A stretch of 64,000 bases of DNA, taken from Gordius sp. MW1 (Eukaryota; Nematomorpha; Gordioida; Gordea; Gordiidae). The stretch is taken from NCBI GenBank assembly GCA_964036665.1, contig OZ038531.1:20562324-20626323 (forward strand). The letters run 5' to 3'. Below, one piece after another: positions 1 through 8,294 of the stretch (the first letter of the stretch is position 1; every line of letters begins with the position of its first letter). The notes under the pieces are model-generated. The model ran no database searches. It worked only from the letters and a program-made list of their open reading frames with translations, and was not told where the DNA came from. Position numbers and translations under genes: made by a program.

Positions 1-414
1 TGATATATGGGTAAGAAATAACAAACACGTATAAGCGCGTGGGGGGGGGGGGGGAGGGAAGTCACACACTCGTAAGTAAAATTAAATGTAAAGGAAAAGA
101 CATGTATACCACAGTCCCCCAACCCAATACGTCCTTGATCCTTATACATCACCCTGCCTAGCCTATTGCTTGCACGGATATTTTCCACCGGCCATCGTCC
201 AACATCTACCTTATCCGATCGATATTTTATCAATTTTGTTATAACGCAATTGTACATATTGATTTATTTTCTTAATAAAAGGAGTGCGGAATTTTATAAC
301 TTTAATACATTACAATTTAATTAAGCGCCTACAACATAGGCATCTCCTGCAGACGATATATTAAATTAGTTTAATACATTTTACATTAAACAAATTAATT
401 AAGTACCTACAACA
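1..414 (-). repeat. Putative LTR region of gypsy-like element F
   Basis: On the minus strand a purine tract at 426-415 is followed at 414 by TGTTGTAGG, the usual polypyrimidine/polypurine-to-LTR transition, so the DNA from 414 to the window edge is probably the 3' LTR of a minus-strand element. It holds a G run at 41-54 and a short tandem duplication (about 67 bp period) of a TTGTAGG-(TA/CG)-CTTAATTAA motif near 310-410. The other LTR lies outside the window, so the LTR length cannot be verified. Confidence 0.45.
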
Positions 415-845
415 CCTCCCCCTTTTACCCTTTTTCCTGCACCTCCTACTTGAGATAAGGGAAAGCTGCTTAAATGCCTCTGTAGCACTGTGCGAGGTCG
501 ATGGTGAATTACCCGACGCGACTGGCTCGCTGTCCTCTTGCGTCATCTCTGTTACCGCATTTGCTTGCGTTACCGAAGTATTATGCCCCGTACACATCGG
601 AATGCGATGCCATCTGCTGCAACCATTATACCTCCTTAGAGGCCTACTCTCTTGCCTACTGCGCCGTTGACAAATACGCATTTGGCGGTCTTGGCATCAC
701 CGGTGGTGGTGGCTTAAATTCCGACTATCCTCAGAACCCCATCTATCCCGATAATTAGCGTTAAATGTATGGGTCTCGGTGGGCGGATGGCCCTAGTCCT
801 TCTAACCACTATTTCCACCAGACACCACGATGTCTAAAGTTCCAT
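361..845 (-). pseudogene. ORF3 of element F (knuckle protein), decayed
   Basis: Start ATG at 845 follows a pyrimidine-rich stretch ending TTGTAG, like a 3' splice site. The reading begins M-E-L-stop-T-S-W-C, matching the N-terminal signature of the other ORF3 copies (M-D/E-x-x-x-S-W-C). About 30 codons on comes LIIGIDGVLRIV, the equivalent of the GxDGxP motif. The open part (681-361) holds YNGCSRWHRIPMC, the CX2CX3HX4C knuckle with the first Cys changed to Tyr (TAT for TGT). The frame runs through the polypurine tract into the LTR. Several nonsense and frame changes make it non-functional. Function of the family is unknown; a nucleic-acid-binding role is inferred from the knuckle and basic composition. 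Confidence 0.7.
415..426 (-). promoter_or_regulatory. Polypurine tract of element F
   Basis: Reads AAAAGGGGGAGG on the minus strand, immediately before the TGTTG that should open the 3' LTR. Elements A (ending at 10667) and C (19893-19904) have closely similar tracts (AAAGGGGATGG, AAAAAGGGGAGG) before TGTGG. Confidence 0.6.
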
Positions 846-857
846 CTACAAGTAAAT

Positions 858-1062
858 AAAAAATCTATTATATTGGACCTCGTGCATTAGTAATTGCTCC
901 AAATGTCTTACCTCCTCTTTATGACTATTTAAGCGTCTTACTTTATAATTTTTATTACCATGATCGATTATACGTGCAATACCCATTTGTGTTCACCTAT
1001 ATAATTGCATGACCATACTAGCTGATCTACTTTGAAACGAAGAATGGATGAACGAATAAAAA
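858..1062 (-). pseudogene. Integrase C-terminal (GPY/F-like) fragment of element F
   Basis: Minus-strand translation in shifting frames gives QLVWSCNYIGEHKW and then KNYKVRRLNSHKEE and RHLEQLL. These match the end of pol in element B (AVWARNYIGKEKWLEA) and element C (KIYKVKSLETNKIETRHVEQLL is split over 16640-16720). It ends just before the ORF3 start, as in the other elements. The rest of pol is missing: the fragment is cut at about 1.07 kb next to a different repeat. Confidence 0.65.
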
Positions 1063-1084
1063 ATTAGACGGAAATCTCAATTCA

Positions 1085-1632
1085 CGCTTATTTATATAAG
1101 CATTTTATCGATTAGCATTGCGCTTTGCTCATAGTAGAACAACCATTAATATACGCGTTAGATTAAACGTAAGACACTGATCAATGCCATCCGTTTAGTT
1201 ATAATGCGTTTTTATATTATTTTTTAGTCGTAAATGTAATTTTTCGTATACCATTTAATAAATAGCAAATTATTAATTTATGTATTATAAATCAAAATTG
1301 CGAATCTAAAATTATCCCTTTCGAAAGAAAAATTCCGAGCATATGATGTTGGCAAACGGCTAAATATCGCCATAATGTCACGAACCTGTTTTTAATTAAT
1401 TAAATATAATCTTTGGATTATGTTGATTTAAGCCCCGAATTTGTTTTAATAATCGTTTTATGAGAAAACAAGGTAATATTAATAATTTAATGGGTTAATT
1501 TTTTTGTAATAGCAATCAAGTTCATACATAAAAAAAAATATCGAAAAAAGCTTAAATAACTAATAAAAATTATTATGTTCATCCAAAGATAATACATATG
1601 CATGTATCGAGGTGCACTATATAATTGAGCAT
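1085..1632. repeat. Direct repeat, copy 1 (pairs with 21905-22356)
   Basis: A stretch sharing long near-identical blocks with 21905-22356 in the same orientation, for example GTTGGCAAACGGCTAAAT, TTTTATGAGAAAACAAGG and GATAATACATATGCATGTA. The two copies bracket the C/A composite, so they may be LTR or leader sequence of element C, but C's visible 3' LTR start (19905) does not match them. No coding potential seen. Confidence 0.6.
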
Positions 1633-1643
1633 ATTCATGCTGA

Positions 1644-1766
1644 TTTATTTTTATAACTGTCTATTGTTTGTTAAGTGAGCGTTTATTAATTATCGCGTTA
1701 ATTCTTGTAGTAATCTTACTATTGGTATTAGTTAAAAACAAGAGTGAAAAAGGTTTGTGTTATTAA
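1644..1766 (+). pseudogene. ORF1 remnant of element C: membrane segment
   Basis: About 40 open codons containing a strongly hydrophobic run (IIALILVVILLLLVLV) followed by KNKSEKG. This is the same layout as ORF1 of elements A and B, where a single membrane segment precedes a basic stretch and a zinc knuckle. Here the frame stops right after the segment and I could not identify an intact knuckle downstream. It lies about 300 bases before the protease region of element C, the expected position of ORF1. Confidence 0.45.
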
Positions 1767-2039
1767 AAGTAAAGATAGACGACATGCTTTATATGCAATA
1801 AGCCAGGTCTTGTTAAGGAAAATTGTTTTTTGAGACGGAAAACTTTTGGTCATCGAGCACAATTTAATAATCCATAGATACATCGAGTAGGACCGATGCT
1901 TAGCGATTGTTGTAATCATAACTGTAGATGTAAGCAGGAGAGTCAACGTTCTGTCCAGGAAAGGGCAGGGTCATCTAATAAATATAATTGACAGCTAGCT
2001 GCGTCTAACACGGTTATTACGCCAAAATTATTATTTATA

Positions 2040-3648
2040 AATTTTTTTAACTCATCACAGACACCTTATGTAAATATTAATATTGAGGGTATCAATATGA
2101 GTTTTATCATTGATACCGGTTCCTCTATTAGTATTATGTCTCGTAAAACTTTTTTTAAATGGTGGCCGAATAGACATATTAATAAGGCTAGTATAATTGC
2201 CAGACAATTGGATGGCACTAATATAGATATTTTAGGTAGCACTAAAGTTATTGTATGTGTAGCAGAAGTAATAGTAAAATTGGAATTATTTGTAATCGAA
2301 GATAAAGTTGAAAATATAATGGGATGGAATTGGATTAGAATTTTGGGTTTTATTACAAATAGGTGGGGTATATGTAAACAAAATAAGGTTGATAATTGTA
2401 AAATAAATTGTATTAATATTTTTATAAGGAAATGCCCCAAAATTTTTTAAATTGACACTACCAAACCGGGTAATAAGGTAATGGTTTCTAGAAAAGCGCC
2501 TAAAACCTTAGTTTTTGGGGCACTGAACTCAGTTAATGAGTTAACCACGGTTTATGAGGAACGGGATTTTTCTAAAAAAACCGGATCCTCGGTTTCGGTA
2601 AGTGGTGTCGATAGGCATAAATTTGAATTATGGCATGTTAAAATTAATACCATTAGAAAGAAATATAATTTTTCAGGAAGAATTGGGTTGTTTAAGTAAT
2701 GTTATGTTTTCCATACGTGTTGCACGTTTTTGTCCTGCTAGACGCATTCCATTAATGTGGAAAGATGACGTGCACCAAGTTTTAGATAATTGGCTTAAAA
2801 ATGCGTAATAGAACCAATCGAATTTTCAAAATGGGCCACTCCCCTTGTTCCAGTAAAAAGAGTGATGTTACTATTAGGGTTTGCGCTGATTATCGTGTAA
2901 CAATTAATAGATGGGTTATTGATGTTAAATATCCTTTGCCTAGATTAGAAATGGTTGTAGCTAACCTGAAAGGTAGTAAGTACATTTCAAAGTTAGATTT
3001 AGCTTATGCTTACCTTCAACTTCGCGTAGATGAAAAATCGGCTAGGTTGTTAACAATTAAAACGGATAAAGGTCTCTATTCTTTTAAAAGGTTACCTTTT
3101 GGTTTAAGCGTGTCCGCACCTATTTTTCAAAGGACGATGGCATCTATATTTAATAATATAGAAGGTGTATTTTATATTTGGACGATATTTTAATGACGGG
3201 TTACACTCAGGACGAACATGATTACGTCTAGAGAGGGTGTTATATTTGATTTAAATTAAAAATTTACTAGTTTCTGCTATGAAATGTAATTTTGGTACTG
3301 ACCAGATAATTTACTTAGGTCATGTAATAGCATACGGTTTTGTTAAACCTAACTTGAAAAAGGTACAAGATATAAAAAATATGAATAGACCAATAGATAA
3401 AAAAGAACTTGCATCGTTTTTAGGTTTAATGAATTATTACAGTAAAAACTAAAATGGGATGATAATTTAGATAAATGTTCAAATTTCTTAAAAAATAATT
3501 TATTAACGAATCCGATCCTTAAATGCTTCGATCCTGATAAAGAACATATTTTAAAAGTTGATGCATCTAACACGGGTATTGGTGGTGCTTTATGGCAGAT
3601 AGAAGATGAAATAGAGAATCCTGTTATTTATTTTTCTCGCAAGCTTAC
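2040..3648 (+). pseudogene. Element C pol, left half: protease, RT, start of RNase H
   Basis: Broken plus-strand gypsy-like pol. Protease at 2066-2450 has the active-site IIDTGSSISIMS and a downstream GWNWIRILG. RT pieces at about 2590-3195 and beyond include KVRxFCPARRIP-type, YISKLDLAYAYLQL and KRLPFGLS blocks. The catalytic box reads YLDD only after correcting a one-base frameshift near 3170. FLGHVIA, NYYSK and VDASNTGIGG follow. The sequence stops at IYFSRKLT (3648), and the following residues of the same RNase H (AEFNYSVIEKEAL) resume at 15395, so the element was split by the insertion of element A and its inverted partner. Many frameshifts and stops; dead copy. Confidence 0.85.
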
Positions 3649-4075
3649 TGTGGGATTTGCTATTAATTACACTGATCTTATTTTCCTGGTTGTTATTATG
3701 GGGGAACCGAAGCTATTATTATTATGATGCTGGATGATTGGTATTGATGTTGTTGTGTTGTTGACGCCATCGCGATATAAAAGATAGAAGACAACAAGCA
3801 TACACACACTCTTCCATTTTTTCCCCACATCACTTATCTGTTTCCCCAGTTTTAGTGTAACTTTCTCCCACTCATCTATTTTACTCATTCGCCTCACTCA
3901 TTTTGTCCACGTTTGTAAATTATATCCCTTTTAACTTATTTGTAATTTATTATATCATTCGATATTACATCCGTAAGTAAAAACCAATTATGATGGAATA
4001 AACGTTAATAAATAATAGAATAACCTTTCAATAGTAGTTTTAATCCTTTCCTTTTTTCGATTTGAAGTTATAACA
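3649..4075 (+). repeat. 5' LTR of element A
   Basis: 427 bp beginning TGTGGGATTTGC and ending GTTATAACA, nearly identical to the 3' LTR at 10668-11089 and to the inverted LTR at 11091-11459. Differences are few substitutions and small indels, consistent with a fairly recent insertion. It begins inside the RNase H of element C. An antisense ORF within the LTR is open in all three copies but that follows from copy identity. Confidence 0.85.
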
Positions 4076-4547
4076 GTGGTGATAGCTAAAAATAACACTT
4101 TTAATTCTATGCATAATTTTACTTTTTTGCTTTTGATAGTGTTGATAATTTATTTTGTTTTAACAATTAAATTTTGCAGGCTATTTATTATTAAAATTCT
4201 TTTGTGTTATTTATTGAATACAAATTAGCTTCGATTTATCGGATTTATTATTTGCGATTTGATTATGCAATTTAATTTAATTTTTTCTTTTTGAGCTGCA
4301 ATTTAATGTTAGTATTATATACTATAATATTGGTTGATTAAAATGGCGTAATATTTTTAAATTATTTTATGCATTACAATTCTATCGTACACGTTCGTGC
4401 TGTCTATTTAAATTTTACTGATGTGGTATAGAATTTTATATATATTCGGATTTTATATTATTAAGATTGAATTTTGTACGTTATATTAATTAGGTTTAAT
4501 ATTTTTGTCTGTATTTAATCTTAACCTAGATTTGCAGCTGTTGTAAT
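4076..4547 (+). other. Untranslated leader of element A
   Basis: No coding potential. Directly after the LTR comes GTGGTGATAGC, the place of the primer-binding site, but I cannot match it to a particular tRNA. The rest is AT-rich. CCGTAAGTAA inside the LTR at about 3968-3977 fits a 5' splice-site consensus and could serve a spliced ORF3 message; this is unproven. Confidence 0.5.
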
Positions 4548-5183
4548 ATGGTAGTTTCTTTATTTGAAGAAACTCGAGGTAGCGATGTATATTTTTATAT
4601 TGATGCGTGTAAGACGCACTGGTTAGTGATTTTATTATTTTTGTGTATAGTGTTTGCAGTTTATGTGATAGTACAGCAAGGGAGAAAGATTAATGTTTTA
4701 CAAGAGGGGGTCAGGTGTTTTAACTGCGGAGGCCCGCATGTAATAAAGTTCTGTACAAAGCGCGGCGGCAGAAATTTTAAAGGGAGGAAGAATTTTAGTG
4801 TTGGTAACGAGAATAGGAATAATTTCGGTAATGCGCCAGAAAGATGGAATAGAGTTAACGATTTTAATGATGGTAATAAGAATTGGGGTAGTTACGGTAG
4901 TGAACCAGTTAGATGGAATAAGTTTAATGATCGTAATGTGTATAGGAATATTAGTGGCTCCGTTCCAGTTAGGCGTGACGGATTTAACGATTGTAATGTT
5001 AGATACAGTAATGTTAGCAATATACCGGCCGATGAAATAAATGTTATGAATAGTAATTTTAATGCGCCTTTGGCGAGAAGTAGTAATGGTAATTGTGCAC
5101 ATGCCGCGAATGCGATATTAAATAAAAATGATAATTTTATGTGCGCGTGTGGGCAATCTAGCTCTGGGGCTGGAGGACGTTGA
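4548..5183 (+). CDS. Element A ORF1: membrane-segment plus zinc-knuckle protein (gag position)
   Basis: 211 codons. Residues about 25-43 are a hydrophobic membrane-spanning segment (LVILLFLCIVFAVYVIV). Residues 57-69 are CFNCGGPHVIKFC, a CX2CX3HX4C zinc knuckle. The remainder is basic and Asn-rich with about three degenerate 24-residue repeats around the words RWNRVNDFND and RWNKFNDRN. It sits where gag should be, but it is far shorter than typical Ty3/gypsy gag and shows no capsid-like region. Its stop is TGA in the sequence CGT-TGA-CTG, and the pol frame continues in the same frame, so stop-codon readthrough is possible. Element B has an ORF1 of the same design, which argues that the layout is genuine and not a truncation. 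Role in assembly or membrane targeting is inference. Confidence 0.75.
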   Translation: MVVSLFEETRGSDVYFYIDACKTHWLVILLFLCIVFAVYVIVQQGRKINVLQEGVRCFNCGGPHVIKFCTKRGGRNFKGRKNFSVGNENRNNFGNAPERWNRVNDFNDGNKNWGSYGSEPVRWNKFNDRNVYRNISGSVPVRRDGFNDCNVRYSNVSNIPADEINVMNSNFNAPLARSSNGNCAHAANAILNKNDNFMCACGQSSSGAGGR

Positions 5184-7310
5184 CTGTGTGTCGACGCCCT
5201 GAGCTCAAATAATTCTACAATAAATTTTAATTTGACAAGCTCCATTCCCCATTTATTATTTGGTACGCGACTACCCACGGCGAAGGTGTGGGTGGACGGT
5301 ACGTTAATTAAGTTCTAATTAGACTCTGGGGCTTGTATTTCTTTAATGTCCATTTCACAACTTAATAATCTTTGGCCTGATAAAAAAACTTCCCGTCCTT
5401 TTTTTAATGCCCGCCAATTAGATGGTGCGGCGGTGGAGTTAGTGGGCAAGGCCAGCGTAGAGGTGGCGGCTGGCGACGCGCGCTGGACATTGGTATTATA
5501 TTTAACAGCCACTAAAATCAATCCTTTAATGGGTTGGGATTGGCTGCAGGTGATAGGCCCGCGTGTTGAATGGTTTGGCTTATGTAACTCATTAAATGAT
5601 TCAACCCCTAGTTATTTGGTAGCTCCTAGTGTGAACTCTTGCCCGGGTAGGGTTGCGATGATATGTAATATTGAGCTCCCGAGTGGTGCCGAAGTTACGA
5701 CTTTAGTCGTGAAACCTCTTTCGACGTTAATCGTCGGTACACCTACGGGTGTGACGTCTACCGACGTGTTGAGTGGATTCGGCGACCTGGGCAAATGGCA
5801 ATTGAATTTGCGTAATATAGTTAGGAGCTACGATTCAGTTTTTGCTGAAGGTCTAGGGTGTTTGAAGGGTTACGAATATGAGGTGAGACTCAAACGTGGG
5901 GCCTATCCCAAATTTTGTCCAAGTAGGCGCATCCCGTTCATATGGCGGGACGAAGTAAAAGCGGTTTTGCGGGACTGGACGGAACAGGGGATTATTACGC
6001 CCGTCGATTATAGTGAGTGGGCGACTCCTCTGGTTCCAGTTAAGAAGGTCGACGGATCTTTGAGGCTTTGTATTGACTTTAGGGTTACGCTTAATCCGTG
6101 GTTGGTGGAAATTAAGTACCCAATGCCGCGGGTGGAGGAAATTTTGGCTAACCTGAATAATGCATGTTTCTTTACAAAGCTAGATCTTAGGTCGGCTTAT
6201 TTGCAGATAAGATTAAGTGCTCGTTCGGCGCGGTTGATGACAATAAATACTCCTTTGGGGTTGTTTTCGTTTAATCGCTTGCCGTTTGGGCTGAGTATTT
6301 CTGCGGCTGTATTCCAGAAAACTATGGCCTCCGTTTTTCAGGGTTTAGACGGAGTATTCTTTTATCTGGATGATGTGTTGATTGTTGGCACCACGACGCA
6401 AGAGCACGATTTGCGTCTAGAGTCAGTGTTGAAACGCATCCAGGAGAGGGGATTACGTTTGACTATGAAAAAATGCGTAATCGGAGTGACAGAAGTAATA
6501 TTCTTAGGGCATGTTATTGCAGGGGGGAATATTCGTCCTCTGGGTAGTAATGTGGCGGCGATTTTAAAGATACGAGCCCCAACTAACAAGAAGGAAGTCT
6601 TGTCTTTCATGGGGTCTGTGAATTATTATCGCAAGTTTATACCGCATTGCTCGGAGGTAGCAGCTCCCTTGCACAGATTAACTAAAGATAATGTGCGTTT
6701 TGTTTGGACCGCTAGGGAACAGTCAGCTTTCGAGAGGTTAAAAAACTTGTTAGGAAGCGACCCAGTTTTGGTGTGTTTTAATCGCGACCTTCCTATAGGG
6801 TTGGCGGTTGACGCGTCGAATTTCGGTATAGGTGGCATGCTCTTTCATGTTGTTAAGGGCGTGGATCGGCCAATACTATTTTTTTCACGTAAGTTAACGG
6901 CGGCGGAGCTGAATTACTCGGTTATTGAAAAGGAGGCTCTAGCCGTAGTTTTTGCGTTGAATAAATGTCGTGAATATCTTATTGGTCGTAAGTTTAAAAT
7001 TTTTACTGACCATAAGCCACTAATCCCTCTTTTTGCGAAGTGTAATGGTAGTTTATTGCTAAGCCCTAGATTACAAAAATGGTTGTTGTTCTTAGGTAAC
7101 TTTGGCGTGACCTTGGAGTACAAAAAGGGCTCAACGAACTATGTTCCAGATACATTATCGCGCTTAGGTGAGAGCGATGAAGCGGTACCGAGGGAGGAAC
7201 TAGAGGGTGAGAATTATTTGATTAATGTTGTAACTCAAGCTTTTCCGTCAGTTAACCTTAAGGAGGAGGTGGACAATGACGAGGAGTTGCATGGGGTTAC
7301 AAATACTTGA
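5184..7310 (+). CDS. Element A pol: protease, reverse transcriptase, RNase H
   Basis: Same frame as ORF1, with one further in-frame TAA (5308-5310) just before the protease motif LDSGACISLMS; the first Met after it is at 5346. After the protease (GWDWLQVIGP) come RT blocks CPSRRIPF, VPVKKVDGSLRLC, FTKLDLRSAYLQI and FNRLPFGLS, then an intact catalytic FFYLDDVLIVG, FLGHVI and NYYRKFIP, followed by RNase H with VDASNFGIGGML, SVIEKEALAVV and FTDHKPL. Nearly 660 codons are open, so this is the best-preserved pol in the window. It copies the element RNA into DNA and removes RNA from the hybrid. The frame ends at TNT-stop (7310) and integrase continues in another frame; the mirror copy has the same break, so the lesion or shift predates the palindrome. 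Confidence 0.9.
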
Positions 7311-8294
7311 ATGGTCAGGCGACAATCGAGGAGGTCGCTGGATGTTATCGCGGCGTGGTTAACGAACTCTATCTTGATAATGGAGTTGTACTACGAGGCG
7401 AGCGCATAGTGATTCCACGGGCGTTGCGATCACAAGTGTTGGAGTTATTGCATGCTGGACATAACGGCGCGTCTAAAATGAAAGCAATGGCGCGTAATTA
7501 TGTTTGGTGGCCTAAAATGGGCGGCGATATTGATATGTATGGGCTTAAATGTATTGCATGTGGTAAAAATGCAATATCGCCCAAGCATGATAAACAAGCT
7601 AGGTGGCCGCGGGCTCAAAATGTTTGGGACCGGGTACATTTAGATTTTTTTGATTTCGATTCGAAACAATATTTGTTACTGGTGGACGCGGCTTCGAGTT
7701 GGGTTGAATTTCAACGCGTTACGAAGCTGCCCGCCGGGGTTGTTATCGATTTTTTAAAGAATTTAATGGGCGCTTACGGTATCCCAAGGTATATAGTATC
7801 GGACAACGGTACTGCCTTTACTAGCGCGGAGTTTAAGGCATTTATTAACACCTCCATATCATCCCAGTTCTAACGGGTTGGCACAGCGACATGTGGCGAT
7901 CGTTAAGAAATGGTTGAAAAATGAGAAGGTAGAGAAGGACGGCATTTGGATGTACAGGTTATTACATAATGCGTCCGCTCGTTTTCCGTGTCGTGCTCCC
8001 GTAGGGGAAATATTTTTAAACAGATTACCTCGCATACCAATTAATGTGTGGGTGGACGCCGGGTTAACAACTGGCGAGTCCACTTCCAGTCGGTATGAGG
8101 TGGGTAATTTAGTATGGGCTCGCGTGTATCGTGGACCCGAACGGTGGTTGGAAGCTGTGGTGAAATCCCACGTGGGCTCAAAAGCCTACGAGGTTGAGTT
8201 TACGGGCTCTTTGGACACGAGGAGCAATTACGAGTTCGATGTGAATAGAATATCTTTTGTAAATGGTGATATAATTGTTATTATTTTGCATTAG
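7311..8294 (+). pseudogene. Element A integrase, frameshifted
   Basis: Integrase in a different frame from RNase H. It has the HHCC zinc region (HAGHNG at about 7448, then CIACG), WDRVHLDFFDF for the first Asp and IVSDNGTAFTS for the second. Near 7845 there is a deletion and frame change; the C-terminal part resumes with NGLAQRHVAIVK, where the usual catalytic Glu is Gln, and continues to the GPY/F-like end (LVWARVYRGPERWLEAVV). The stop TAG at 8292-8294 abuts the ORF3 ATG. The mirror copy (13833-14765) carries the same deletion but a further 7-base loss restores its frame. Integration activity is unlikely. Confidence 0.85.

Noticed and set aside
4698-5278. Minus-strand frames opposite ORF1 of element A (Ile/Thr-rich)
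   Set aside because: Complement of the Asn-rich repeats; no independent features.
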